Part shown: positions 39,501 through 52,539 of the stretch, one piece after another
Layout: every line of letters starts with the position of its first letter
Numbering within the stretch: the first letter of the stretch is position 1
From: Owenia fusiformis
Lineage: Eukaryota > Annelida > Polychaeta > Sabellida > Oweniidae
Direction of reading: 5' to 3'
DNA length: 64,000 bases
NCBI GenBank assembly: GCA_903813345.2
Contig: CAIIXF020000010.1
Location: 26,438,425-26,502,424 of the forward strand
Notes under the pieces: model-generated
Seen by the model: only the letters and a program-made list of their open reading frames with translations
What the model was told of the DNA's origin: nothing
Databases searched by the model: none
Made by a program: the position numbers and the translations under genes

Positions 39501-42500
39501 TTCCTTATAAAATAGATTTTTATTTTCAAGTGTCAAGTTTTGAAGTGACTGGCTGATTGGCCTGCTATAAAGTTCAGACCTTCAGTAGGTTTAATACAAG
39601 ATCCTCGCTAAGATAACCGATATATGTCTAGTATAAAACTACACTGTATAGTATAATGAATTTCACCCATATATTTATGTTGTTGTTTTTTAAATCTGTT
39701 CAACATCTGATGAATGAAAGTAGACTTTTAACATCATAAGCTATAGATGTTAAAGATGCAGTCTCACTATATGGGAGAAAAATCTTCAGATGTACAGAAA
39801 CTTTATGTAATGCTTAGTATACTGCTTGTTAAACTGGTTGTCTGTTATACTCTCTGAGCAAGTCCTTCTTGAAGGAAAAAGCCTATGAGAGCTTCTAAAA
39901 ACTCACAAGATAATGTAGATTTCAAATTTGTCACAAAAAGGCAATAATAAGATAGGCATTGGTAATTTAAATCAAAAAATAGTTGTAAGTGTCTATGAAC
40001 AATCCACAGAATCACTCTTGAATTAATAGTGGAGTGATTTCCCAAACATCAAAACTAAATGTTCTTTGTGATGGCTCATCCAAATATCACTATAGAGTAA
40101 TGAAACAGCAAGGAAATAAAGAATCTGAAATGACTTTGATGAAAATCAGACTGAATGTTTCATTCATAGATTTCCATGATTTCAGTAATGAAACTGGTTA
40201 GCTATATCATCTAGCTAGCTTTCTACTTTGATTGTTGTTCAGTTGCAATCTAAGGCTAAGTATTCCCATAGGGAAATAATTTATCAGCTTTTCTGACTTT
40301 ATCATATTAGAAGTTGATAATTTGACATGGATTCTCTATTAGGAACCCAAGTGAAATATGGGACAATGCTGCCTTGTATCAGGAGAGGATCTAGGATTGT
40401 AATACACTGAAGTAGTATTTTAGTAATGTTATGGAATTACAGTACTGTCAACCCCCAAAGATTTTCTCGCGGGACAGATTTTTTAGACCCAGTGCCCAAA
40501 ATTCGCGGGATTTTGCGGGACATCTACTAAATTCGCGGGATTTCGCGGGACATTTAAGGGATTTGCGTGATTGCGCTTATAGGCCAATTTTATTTATCAA
40601 ATTCGCGTGATTTCGTGGGACCATTCGAGGGACAAACACCCTAATTGCGGGACAGTTAACAGGTTTACCAGCAAAAACTTCATAGAGGGACAGATTTTCT
40701 AGAAAAAGTGCCCTAAATTTGCGGGATTTCGCGGGACATCCACCTAAATTTGCAGGATGTCCCGGGACATTCAAGGGATTTGCGTGATTTGGACTAATGT
40801 AAAAGCGTGTAAAAGTACTTGAATCAAACTTTCAGATACTGATTAATCAAATATAATGCACCGTTACATTGTAACTTAAATAAACGTCAACATAATTTCA
40901 CAAAATACGCATAGAAATATTATTAAACTTCCCAATTGAAAAATAAAACTAATTACCAACTTATTACCAACTAATTTACAACTAATTATCAACAATTCTG
41001 CTGGCAATTGGAATTAAAGTTAAGCGTTAATTAAATCAATGATAATTATGGCCTAATTATCAGTAGCAAGTTCAACGTAAATTAACTTAAAATAATGCTG
41101 ATTTATGATTTTTAGTTGATAATTAAGATATGAAATGTTTGAGGGTGATAGTAAGTGGTAAATTAAAACGCTTTTGTTCTGAAGTAGATTATTGGTTGAT
41201 AGTTAACATATAGGATGATTATAATGATAATTAGTCGTAAATTAGGCCCATGATTTAGAAATACAAACCCCCTAAATTTAATTTCAAGATGGTGGAAAAA
41301 GAAAACATGTGAGAGATATTTCTCTCATAAAATTGAGAATTACAATGCGAATGATGCGTATACTACCATGAAATTTGGTCAACATTATTATAAGGGTATG
41401 TAGAACATGAATACAATGTATGTTAAATCTTATTCACACTTCTGTCTGAAATGTTTATGAATTTAAAAATCTTTTTGAATCAGATCATATAATATTAATC
41501 CTAGAATGCAATTTAGGTACTAACATGGGTTACCTATATTTCACAAGTAATCCAAATGTGCTCTTCTAAATAATGATTGTTAGATCAAAGACATTTCAAA
41601 ACATATTTTTGATTATATCTGTTACGTCCTTATGTAACATTATAGTCTAATGTTTGTGTTCTGATTTTAGTTGTTGATGGCAATAATGATGTTTTCACAT
41701 GCTTTTCATGAATCTTAAAAATTTGCAAAATAGAATAGCTTTAAAAAAGAGGGGGAGAAACCCCAGGGTTCAAAGATGACATACGCTTATAATGTAAATC
41801 TGTATTGAGATGACATCGTCGCTGATTGGTTTAGCGAGTCGATCGTTGATTGGTTTAAATCTAGGTCAATTTGAAAACTTTAAAAACCAAGATGGAGGGT
41901 ACGTTTTCGACAAAAGGAGGTGTGCGAAGGAGGAAATCTTATGTCATCTATTGAATCATGGGGTTTTCCCTCCTCTTGCTGTGAAATTTCAATAGTTCAA
42001 GTTCAATGTTGTCTGTTCTGAAAGATCCTAATTAAGATGAATATTCCGTCACAAAATAGTTCAAGATGAAGCAAAAATCTCCGAGTGAAGGGAAGCAAAA
42101 AAGAAGCGAGTCATTTTTGAGATGTCAAAAATCTGACTTAAACCTAACTTTCAACTAATTATCAATAGTAAGTTAGGTGATAATTAGAGATTAACTTACA
42201 TCAAACTTACAACTAACTTTCAACTAATTTACGTAAATAGCTCATTTGCATATTGATGGTAGTTAATCGTTAATTAAGTTGCAAATTAAGCGTTAATTAA
42301 GTTGATAATTAGCTCATTTGCATGTGAATTTTTACACCTAACTTTCAACTAATTATCAATAGTAAGTTAGGTGATAATTGGAGATGATTTTCCATAGGCT
42401 TTTTTCAATTGGGTTTATTGTAATTTATCAAAAACAAAAACCATGCTTGAGGTGTGAGTATCGTAATCTAACACGAAATTCAAAAATTTGGAACAATACT

Positions 42501-45500
42501 TTGCACTTCTCTGCTTCTGGCGTCGTGACCAACTACTACCATACTGTAGGCATGGGCTTTCACCATGATATAGGGGTTCGATTAATCTACATCAAATTAT
42601 AGGGAATGAGGTTACTTTTCTAGATAGGGTTTGTAGAAAAAACCGGGTACCGGGTAGTAAATCCTCCATGCTGGGTTCAAACTTTTTTTTAATTTTTTTT
42701 TATTCCTTCATTCTTATTTATGTACATGTAAATGTAAATATAAATATGTACATGTAAATGTAATGCAATTAATAATATAAATAAAATTTACGTAGACAAA
42801 CTTGGTACCCGGTCGAAAAACCGGGTAGCCAAAAAACGAAATATACGAATATACAACATAATTAGATCATTAGAAAACGTTTGTTTTGAATTTACAAAAA
42901 TGTAACTTCCTTCAAAATTGAGCTAGAAGCTTCAAATAAAAAGCATTTTAAGCCTCTTTTCTTCCTCTATCATCATGGTCATATTTCCATTGGTAATGAA
43001 GGGGCACCATCACACCCTCTCCTGGCTACGCCAATGACATTTGTGACGATTTGAACAACAAGACAAATCAATTTTACTCTATTTTCAATGAGTTCGTATG
43101 TTGGTACGTGAACATAACCAATGAAAATATGGTCATGACGATAGAGGAAGAAAAGAGCCTTAAAATATGCTTTTTATTTGAAGCTTCTAGCTCAATTTTG
43201 AAGGATGTTACATACATTTTTGTAAATTCAAAACAAATCTTACACGTTTTCTGGTAATCTAATTATGTTATACTCGTATATTCGTATTTTTCATTTTTTG
43301 GGTACCCGTTTTTTGACCGGGTACCGGGTACCAAGTTTGAACCCAGCATGGAGGATCTACTACCCGGTACCCGGTTTTTTCTACAAACCCTTTCTAGATA
43401 TCAGCGTCCATTTATTGTAACTCGCGTTTGCTAACATTTGCTCAGTTCTGAGATGAAGGCCACACGGATAGTAAAAAGGCCAACGTTGGAACTATTTGTG
43501 ACCTACATCCCTATTGTTGTAATTAAAATGAAAGTTGAACCCTTCCTCTTTATTTTGATACCAAACAACAGCATGCTAGGTACTTAAAATTAGGTAAACT
43601 TTACTCCTCAAAAGTGCAAAAACTTAGCTTCTTATATAAGATAAGATAATCACCATATAGGGGATTGCAACAATTTCGGAAATTCGCGGAGGTCGAAAGC
43701 CACATTTGCGGGACTTCGCGGGACATTGCGGGACACGCGAATTAGCCTAATTTTGATCGAATTCGCGGGATAATCCCGCCATTCGCGGGACACTTGACAG
43801 CTCTGGAATTAAACAATGGAGTCTGACTTGTTCTGCCATATTGTATATTGTGTTTATTATATATTCTGTTATATTGCACATATTATCATATTCTCAAGTG
43901 ATCTCTGATTGGCTCGGTGAATTCAGAGATTTATTGTTAACTGAAAGAGTGAAGATGAAGCTCTCTTTTAAGAAGTCAAGCCAAACGAATGCAAAGGGTA
44001 GTATTATGGTCATATGTCAGGAAGAAGCATTGAAGTCAGAGTGGTTCTGTCATAGATGTCTAACCACCAGGTCTTAATGTTTTTAATACACTCCACAGAC
44101 ACCTGGTCTGAGATCCTATTAACATCTTATCTGATAGTATTGAACATGTAGTGGTATTCACCTAAACTTATGAGATAAGATAACAATTTGTTAATCTGAA
44201 ATGTGGCCATCTTTGCGCATTATGCTCATATTAAGCTATCTTTATATAGCAAGTTATGGTATTAATCCTATCAACATGCATTGGCTTTGTTAGTGCACTC
44301 TTTGTTTGGTTGTAAATTATCTAATTCTTTGTCATCCTAGATAGTGATATGTAATACCAACAGTGGGACCATGCATTGTTTTATTGTTAGATAAGTTACT
44401 TCTGTCTAGTAAAATCATGTTATATGGTGGCAGTGGTGTTTCTTACTGGTCCCAGGTGGGTTGTGATGGTTTGAAGGTTGATAAAGTATGGCGTCACATG
44501 TATGACACTATAGCCGTGTTAAACACTGGTGACATTGTTTTCTCTCTTTCATCTAAAAACTTTCAAGTGTTGCATCAACTTCAAAAGAATTTTTTTAGCA
44601 AGTTCTCAATGCATGTCATTGTTAATTTTTTCCTGGGTTACCTTGTTAAAGCTTTCAGGATTCTTACTCACCCATATGGCCACTTTTATAGCACTGGCTA
44701 AGTTGGTATGATGACATACAAAATTGTTTTTACCCCCTAGCCATATATACTACCATCAATCATCCCCAGTGAAAACTAGACAACCAAATATCACATCTCT
44801 GCATTTACACATAATAATGCTTAGTAGTTATAGGAAAATAGAAGGCAAAGATAAAGAAAATGTAATTTAAGACATTTTAACACCTTATTCAACTTTAAAG
44901 AAAAAATTCTTGATATCTGTTGAGAAATATTTTGGTTTGGCTGACATGACATATTAAAAGGATAACATTTCAAATTTTTGTTTTTTTATATTGTAGAATA
45001 AAGTAACTTGTTTGTTTTTTATAATTCATATATTTAAATTGTTAATGTTTCAGGAGATTACTCAGTTCAAATCAGTCCCCAAGAACTACATGTGCAATGT
45101 GCAGTATATTAATCAGTATAACTTATCTCATCCAGAATTTGTCAGTTTAGTTTCTATAGTGACCGCTCTGTTACAGTCATTAACAAGTGAAATTTAAGCC
45201 TAGATTTGGGTCAGTTAGAGTGATAGGGCCTCATTTTGGGCTCATTACACTTTTGAGTTGCTGTTGCTATGGAAACCAACATCTGGTTTCCAGTGAAGAT
45301 TCTATTTATTTGTCAGTTGTCAACCAGCAAGTAAAATGACATGTTTGTAATTGTAGTTCATATGAATGATATTAGGTATTTTTAGAATAAACAAAAAAGA
45401 AAATTTGTACATAGTTTGTTTCTATGAATTTTCTAATTTAATTAAATGTGAGTCCTGAAAGAGTTATTGATGGAAAGGCATGAGGGATGAAATGTTTTGC

Positions 45501-46761
45501 TTGGGATTTAACACAGTCTCAGGAAACATATGTCAAACATATGATAAAATACAACCACAAAACATTATAAACACATTTTTGTATATGATGGTTGGCACAA
45601 AATCAATTTTGACACATTAGGGTCAATTGTCAAATTCAGAAATATCAACTTTGTCAAAGAACTCAGAAACTACATATTATATAGGTAAAGCCATATTCAT
45701 GTTACTGAATACAGTAAAGCTTTGTTTTAACATCAGAAATTGTATTTTGTGGTATTTTGTATGTAGGCAATGTTAGTGTATAAAAATGATAGATTTAGAG
45801 CATCTGTGATTTGTTGAAGAATTTCTGTATATCAAAGTGTAATTTAATGATACCATTGATACCTTGTATGTTGTCAAGTTAAATCTACTCTGGAGTTTCT
45901 ACAGATGATAAAATATGTTAATATTAATTTTTTATGCCTTTTATGAATAACTCTTGAATTTATGCCCAAATAAGAACGAACATTATATTATAAAACAGGT
46001 CTTTGTTGTTGCGATCTCTTACATGTGTTATTTTGTACTTGCAGTTGACTGTCATGATTAAGGCTAATGATGAGTGTGCAGAGGATCGCTACATGCTCTA
46101 CTTGGCCCAGACTGACCTACTTCCCGATGCCTTTGAGGATGGGAGTGAATCATTTGGGCCTGATGACAGTGTTCAACTCGTTGTGGTGCAGGCCAACAAA
46201 CATGTAGAGATATATATGAGATACATTGATACCACTATAATAGTGCGACAAGTAGGACGCTATTTCACATTTGCAATAAAAATGCCTGAAGAAATCGTAC
46301 AATTGACACGTGAATCTCCAGACCCCCTTCAGTTATGTGCGAGAGGGTGCCCCAAGGGGGAGCAAATCAACTATGGGGAGTTTCTAGCACAAAAACATAG
46401 CCATATAAAATCTCTGATTGATAAGAATGTACATGTCATGTCTCGTGAGAATGCCGTGAAAAAATGTAGTGAAAGCCGCGTCGTGGATTTTTACTTTGAT
46501 TCCTGTGTGTTTGACTTAATGACCACGGGGGATACAAACTTTACTAGGGCTGCAAACCTAGCACTTCAGGATGTGTTGCGCCTCCAACCCTCGGCAGCAC
46601 AGTCGCACCATAACAGGACATCACTTCATAACTATGACGTTCAGTATCGACTACACACTAGTGGTGCGTATAGCGTGCGTACATCTCCATCTAACTTATA
46701 CCACAGGACAACATTCTTATTATTAGTCATTCTGACCTATTACATACTGGCACACCGGTAG
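33549..46761 (+). CDS. RGM: repulsive guidance molecule (RGM/hemojuvelin family), 3 coding exons, complete
   Basis: GPI-anchored cell-surface co-receptor family that binds BMP ligands and neogenin. Exons: 33549-33636 (signal peptide), 33870-34366, 46045-46761. They total 1302 nt, phases match at both junctions, and the protein is 433 aa (human RGMA about 450). Residues 1-30 form a hydrophobic signal peptide ending LLATVQS. An RGM N domain begins at C33/C38. The autoproteolytic motif GLFGDPHLRTF has its scissile D148-P149 bond. The partial VWD-like region includes TCKVQGAWPL and, in exon 3, RQVGRYFTFAIKMPEE. Further motifs are CARGCP and FDSCVFDLMTTGD. N-glycosylation sequons NFT and NRT are present. 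A hydrophobic tail (TTFLLLVILTYYILAHR) fits GPI attachment. The vertebrate CRGD tripeptide reads CYGD here. Intron 2 is 11.7 kb and full of transposons. It converges with the CHD1-type gene downstream. Confidence 0.95.
34614..35419. mobile_element. 806-bp inverted-repeat transposon with 9-bp target duplication (RGM intron 2)
   Basis: Termini start TAGCCTTGCCCAAGTCGG and end with its complement. The TIR homology runs about 65 bp, through CTTATCT and CCGCCTTGTAC. The element is flanked on both sides by the identical 9-mer AATTGCCAT (34605-34613 and 35420-35428). No transposase ORF. A 9-bp duplication with long TIRs suggests a Mutator-like or foldback nonautonomous element. Confidence 0.85.
35670..36010. 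repeat. degenerate ~29-bp tandem repeat
   Basis: Loose repetition of units built from TTTCAACATATATCAAT and ACCCCTGTG in RGM intron 2, heavily diverged. Confidence 0.6.
37966..38181. repeat. 53-bp tandem repeat, four copies
   Basis: Four nearly identical units containing GATACAGATTTATTACAGCA, CTAATGTTAAATTCTAACCA and AGCAATTCCATCA. High identity indicates a recent expansion in RGM intron 2. Confidence 0.9.
41748..41980. repeat. inverted-repeat element inside the hAT-like transposon
   Basis: GAGGGGGAGAAACCCCAGGG plus TTCAAAGATGACAT on the left is mirrored by ATGTCATCTATTGAATCATG then GGGTTTTCCCTCCTC on the right. About 230 bp, noncoding. Confidence 0.55.
42130..42382. repeat. AT-rich repeat with duplicated CTAACTTTCAACTAATTATC block
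   Basis: The block CTAACTTTCAACTAATTATC, followed by AATAGTAAGTTAGGTGATAA, occurs twice, about 200 bp apart, at both ends of this stretch; its ends (CCTAAC, GTTAGG) can pair. Related AACTAATTA motifs occur at 40945-41000. Confidence 0.55.
42627..43390. mobile_element. 764-bp foldback element with exact 10-bp target duplication
   Basis: Long inverted arms start GGGTTTGTAGAAAAAACCGG and continue with GGTACCGGGTAGTA, CATGCTGGGTTCAAACTT, TTTGTTTTGAATTTACAAAA and GAGCTAGAAGCTTCAAATAA. They nearly meet in the centre (around 43010-43080). The left arm carries about 110 bp of extra AT-rich sequence (42686-42798). Flanking 10-mers TTTCTAGATA (42617-42626, 43391-43400) are identical. No transposase. 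Confidence 0.85.
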
Positions 46762-49019
46762 CATCTAGCATGCTTGTATAGTGTACAGATTATAATATAT
46801 TTCACATCTGATAGTTTGCTATGTATCACCTCAAAATATACCTAAAATGGGTGTATGTTTTACACCAATCACACCAAGCTTTTCACAAATGTGCTCATAT
46901 GATATGTGTCTATTCCCTCCAGTGGTGGGCATATGGACTTTATATATGTAAAAGCATCATTAGAGGCTGTAGCCATGGTTCAGATAGAATGTGATGGGGT
47001 AATACATAGCAGCTATCACTGGGTCATGACTGCATATCAAGTACACCACAGCTCTTCACAACATTTCAACCAAATTATTCTTTGTTTCACAAGTGAGCAA
47101 CTGAAGTAGTGTCTATTCCAAAGTGTCCTGACTTGTATATCCCTAAGCAAGGTTCCTTGTAATTCAAGATATCACCCTTCCTTTTGAAGCCTTCTTACTT
47201 CACTTCACACTAAGCCTCAAGTTTACAGTAGATCCCAAGTTGTTATTTTATGCATTTCATCTCACAATGACTTGGCTACTGGTGAAATGTACCTCATCTT
47301 TGTTCTATTGTCCCGAAAATCTTGTACAATCACTGAGTATAGCAGAAACCACAAATAGCCAGTTTCCTTTGTTTGTGGGGCTGAAATGTAAAATTGTGAC
47401 TGTGTCTGAACGGTTTACTGATGTGTAGTCATGGTGCTAATTGTAAGATAAATTTGTAAAGATACATATATTTATGAATTCAACAACATACTTCAGGGAA
47501 ATACTTTAGGTGGGGTTCCTTCAAATTACAAAGAAAGATGGTCACATGACATGATTGGCCGACAAAACAGTAAGAAATGGTCATGTGACCCGTTGACTTT
47601 GTGGAATGAATGAATTGTTCCTAGAAACTCTTACCTCAATGTGGAGGATAGAAAATCATTGCTATGGTTACAAGAATTTTGCCAGATTAAAACACAGAAG
47701 TACAATACAACAAACTCCCTAGTATTGGTATCATTACCAATGTGGTCACACTTATTTTTCTAGTCCTCTAGAAACACCAATAGACATGGCCTTGGTCTGC
47801 CATCTGGGGCTTCATTGTACCAAGAGACAGCGAGGAGCTTTAAACAATTTACTGCTGTGGTTTCAATTAACATTCTTATGAGTTCAATGGCAATAACGAA
47901 AAAGTGCAAGGTACAACTAAAATTGGCAGGATTCTTGTAACAATAGTGTTACTCATAAATGTTCAGTTGGAACTGTGTCATGTTCATACAGTGTACATAT
48001 ATACAACATTGGTTTCAATTTGAGACATTTTTCAAAGACCCATTGAGCTTTGAATCAACGTGTGCATTATGGCCTTTCATTTAACATGTTCAAGAATGAA
48101 AGACAAATATTGAGTTTATCAGCTTCACATTGTCACTACACAGGGTCGATCAGGTCTTTATATTCATCATTCTCAGTGTCTTCTGATTCATTGTTTTCAG
48201 TGTCTTCTGATTCATTGTTTTCAGTAACAATGAAGAAGAAAAAGCCTTATTAGGGTTACTGTTTTGATAAAAGTATATTTTTAAGAAAATATCTAAAAAT
48301 GTTTCTCCACTTCTGTTTTCCTGACCCGAAGAGTGCAATATATTGGTGGTTGACTTATGTGAAGCTGTGCATTCCAAGTTGGCATTCAACTTATCAGTAA
48401 TAATTCTATGTTCATGCACACTTTTAGTGGGAAACATGATAATATACAGTGTACATGTTGGTTTGCACATGCTGGGAGGGTACTCATGCATTTTAGTACA
48501 GGTGTCGTGTAGGCTGTTTTCCACATTGTTATCAAGCTAGGTAAGCTTGAAAAACATGCCAGTGTGACAATTTAAGGTATAGAACTCTTTATCCTAGGAA
48601 AATACATTGATCATTTTAGTACAGGTGGTATGTTGACTGTTTTTATTACAAATTTCTATAAAGCATCTGACATGTGAAATAGTAAGAATATGACATATGG
48701 AACGCAAGTACATGTAAATGTTATTTCAGCCACGATTCAATTCACAAATTGTTTGTGAGATCAACAATGGGTCTATATATTGATTATGTATGCAATCTTT
48801 GTCTCCAGTTTACAAATTTTGGTTTAAGTTGCAATAATATCAGACATTCTGGTTTAACATGATCAAATGAGGTTCTGTTACAAACATTATAGTGTTGTGT
48901 GCCTTTGCTCTGCAATTTATGGTCAAGTTAGGTTGATACAACATTGCAATGAGAAAATAACTTACTTTATCAGCGTAATATTTAATCACACAACTCAGTA
49001 TGATTTCAATGGTTCCCTC

Positions 49020-49570
49020 TTTCAGGATGATGTACCATTCACCTCAAATTTGCATATTGTGAAAGGATGATGTACCATTATTCACCTCAACCTCACATAG
49101 TGTGTCAGGATGATGTACCATTATTCACCTCAACCTCACATAGTGTGTCAGGATGATGTACCATTATTCACCTCAACCTCACATAGTTTGTCAGGATGAT
49201 GTACCATTATTCACCTCAACCTCACATAGTGTGTAAGGATGGTGTACCATTATTCACCTCAACCTCACACAGGATGTAAGGATGGTGTACCATTATTCAC
49301 CTCAACCTCACATAGTGTGTAAGGATGGTGTACCATTATTCACCTCAACCTCACACAGGATGTAAGGATGGTGTACCATTATTCACCTCAACCTCACACA
49401 GGATGTAAGGATGGTGTACTATGTTCACCTCAGCCTTACATAGTGTGTCAGGTACCATTATTCACCTCAACCTCACATAATGTGTCAGGGTGATGTATCA
49501 TTATCTTCACCTCAACCTCACATAATACGTAAGAATAATATACCATTATTCACATCAACCTCACATAAAA
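49020..49570. repeat. 43-bp minisatellite
   Basis: About twelve copies of AGGATGATGTACCATTATTC joined to ACCTCAACCTCACATAGTGT and GTC, with diverging units at the right end. Confidence 0.9.
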
Positions 49571-49712
49571 ATGTTATAAGTAGTTTCTTGATTCATTGTC
49601 AACCCATTATGTACATGGTACACTCAATGCCAACAATCCTGATACATCAGCTCTTAGGTTAAAGAGGTATACAGAATACTGAATTATTGACAGTAAAGAA
49701 TTTTTAACTGGA

Positions 49713-49743
49713 AATAAAATGAATATTTTTGTTACAAAATAAA
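49713..49743 (+). terminator. candidate RGM polyadenylation signals (two AATAAA)
   Basis: AATAAA occurs at 49713-49718 and 49738-49743. They are the first clear hexamers I found downstream of the RGM stop at 46761. If used, the 3' UTR would be about 3 kb and would include the 43-bp minisatellite. This is inference from position. Confidence 0.2.
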
Positions 49744-51054
49744 AACTGTATTTTTTGTGTCTTCTTTGAAAGAATTTTTACTTAAAAGGTACATTTAAGT
49801 GACAAGGGTCGTGATTTTTAGTACCAGAAATTTTTAAATCACAAATCTTAGGCCAGGGACAAAGAAACTACATGCCTTTTTATTCTGATTCTAAAATACA
49901 TTGAAGTTGAAATAAATACTGAATAACCTGTGACTTTCACCATCAATAGACACTGTTACATTTTCTGTAAAAAATGTATTATATTTTAGAAACTATAATA
50001 GATCCTTGCATCCTTTGTGATTTGTACATATGACACTTCACACTTATAACATGAGCAATCTGTTCAAGCTTTGGCAAGGGAAGAAGCTTTGATTTATTTT
50101 TAAGTTTCAAAACTTTTGATTATCGGTTTTCCTATTTTCAAATTCAATAAACTCATCTGTTTTATCCTTGAATTTATCCATAGTAGGGACATATGAAGGT
50201 TGGTGGAAGGGAGGGGGCAGTTCAATAATGTAAAACAGATGGGAAACTCATGTTTCTTTTGTTTATATAAGCATAAAAATAAAATAAAATGTGCCGGAAA
50301 GTCTATATTATTCAGTGGAACTGTTCTGACCGAAGACTCCAAAGATGCCAGAAACATGTGTTTTTGGAAGAACTGAGGCAGAATGAGATATTTTATTGAA
50401 AAGTTCTGCTAGTCTTGAGTATAGTTGCAAGTACGAAGTGGCACCCCCTCCAGGTACAACTAGCTCAGTCTAGAAGTGGCATGTCAGAGTCTCATGCCCC
50501 CCACTGTTCTCTGACACTTCTTAACAAACCAACATCTAACCCTAATATTCACATGGCCTGGCTCCACTTAGATTCATGCTGAAGTTGAATATTCACTTTT
50601 GAACATTTTTAGCTTCATGTATTTCTTAGAATATCACAATGGGCATATATTGATCTCATATTTTGTCAGAAAGATTTTATTGAAGTGTCTGATTTAGAGT
50701 TAAAATTCACAACTTAACTTTACCCCTACTATGACTAGTAATACTCCAGTTTACATTTAAAAAGTGGCTGCCATGATGCTAGATTTGCAGGGGGTCTGCC
50801 TATATTCAGGGCTGCTTGTCTTGCTTGTGTTTATATAGTATCAGCTATACACACCTAATACACACCATATGTTGTGCACAGTAATGTGGAAATTGCTCTA
50901 AAGAAATCCTGTTGGTGAACCAGGATCTTTAGTTTGCATAGTATCTATCAACTTATAATTGTTTGTATTAAGCATTTTCACTAATTAATTGCTTGATGAA
51001 TGTCTGCTTTCGTTGTTTGTTGTTTAGTCAACATAATACATTCCATTGTCTCCA

Positions 51055-52275
51055 TACTGCCCAGTGACAATGTACCATGCCTGCATTCTCTAGTGCCCAG
51101 TGACAATGTAACAAGCTTGCATACTCAAGTGCCCATTGACCATGTTGACAATGTAACAAGCCTGCATAGTCTAGTGCCCAGTGACAATGTACAAAGCTTG
51201 CATTCTCTAGTGCCCAGTGACAATGTACCAAGCTTGCATATCTAGTGCCCAGTGACAATGTACCATGCCTGCATTCTCTAGTGCCCATTGACAATGTACC
51301 ATGCCTGCATACTCTGAGCCCAGTGACAATGTACCATGCCTGCATTCTCTAGTGCCCAGTGACAATGTACCATGCCTGCATACTCTAGTGCCCAGTGACA
51401 ATGTACCATGCCTGCATACTCTAGTGCCCAGTGACAAGGTACCAAACCTGCATACCCTAGTGCCCAGTGATGTAACAAGCCTGCATACTCTAGTGCCCAG
51501 TGACAATGTACCAAGCTTGCATACTCTAGTGCCCAGTGACAATGTAACAAGCTTGCATACTCTAGTGCCCTGTGATGTACCAAGCTTGCATACTCTAGTG
51601 CCCAGTGACAATGTAACAAGCTTGCATACTCTAGTGCCCAGTGATGTACCAAGCTTGCATACTCTAGTGCCAAGTGACAATGTAACAAGCTTGCATACTC
51701 TAGTGCCCAGTGATGTACCAAGGTTGCATACTCTAGTACCCAGTGACAATGTAACAAGCTTGCATACTCTAGTGCCCAGTGACAATGTAACAAGCCTGCA
51801 TACTCTAGTGCCCAGTGCCAATGTAACAAGCCTGCATACTCTAGTGCCCAGTGACAATGTACCAAGCTTGCATACTCTAGTGCCCAGTGACAATGTAACA
51901 AGCCTGCATAGTATAGTGCCCAGTGACAATGTACCAAGCTTGCATTCTCTAGAGCCCAGTGACAATGTAACAAGCCTGCATACTCTAGTGCCCAGTGACA
52001 ATGTACCATGCCTGCATACTCAAGTGCCCATTGACAATGTAACAAGCCTGCATACTCTAGTGCCCAGTGACAATGTACCATGCCTGCATACTCAAGTGCC
52101 CATTGACAATGTACCATGCCTGCATACTCAAGTGCCCATTGACAATGTAACAAGCCTGCATACTCTAGTGCCCAGTGACAATGTACCAAACCTGCATACT
52201 CTAGTGCCCGGTGACAATGTATCAAGCTTGCATACTCCAGTGCCCAGTGACAATGTACCAGGCCTGCAATCCTGC
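51055..52275. repeat. 36-bp minisatellite, about 33 copies, open in several frames
   Basis: The unit is AGTGCCCAGTGACAATGTAA then CAAGCCTGCATACTCT. Because 36 is a multiple of three and the unit lacks stops in three frames, frames of 339 (+), 341 (-) and 264 (-) codons result. The plus frame would encode a 12-residue repeat VPSDNVTSLHTL. Several units lack one CAA, a 3-nt loss that keeps frame, but single-base changes near 51240 and 51313 break the frame at the left end. No initiation, splice or family evidence supports translation. Confidence 0.9.
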
Positions 52276-52539
52276 ATACACAAAAACGGGAGAGGAGATA
52301 CAACTGCTAGATTTAGATAGCGTTGATAGACATGAGATCAACAATATAAATCTCTCTAGAATTTGTTTAGCTTTCCCTTTTCTAAAACTAAACAGCCAGT
52401 ATACACTCCAGCTTTTCCCTATATAACCAGGCTGAGCCAGGTGCTGTAGGTAGAAAATGGGGCAGAATATTAAACTGCCAATGGATGTCAGACATATTGA
52501 ACTTGCAATGTATTCACAAGAACAAATTGGATGTATGAG

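Larger units (their letters stand above)
40440..43805. mobile_element. hAT-like nonautonomous transposon, 3.4 kb, carrying nested insertions
   Basis: The left end CAGTACTGTCAA pairs with the right end TTGACAGCTCTG (complement CAGAGCTGTCAA), 12-bp TIRs with two mismatches. Flanks share GAATTA (40434-40439 and 43806-43811). Subterminal regions at both ends are rich in TTCGCGGGAC-type motifs (40460-40760 and 43675-43795). The interior holds AT-rich TTAATTA repeats, a small palindrome at 41748-41980 and the 42627-43390 foldback element. CAG ends and subterminal repeats fit hAT, whose usual duplication is 8 bp; only 6 bp match cleanly here. No transposase found. Confidence 0.65.

Noticed and set aside
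51207-52303. Long open frames of 341 and 264 codons on the minus strand
   Set aside because: Both come from the 36-bp minisatellite, which lacks stops in three frames at once; nothing supports translation.
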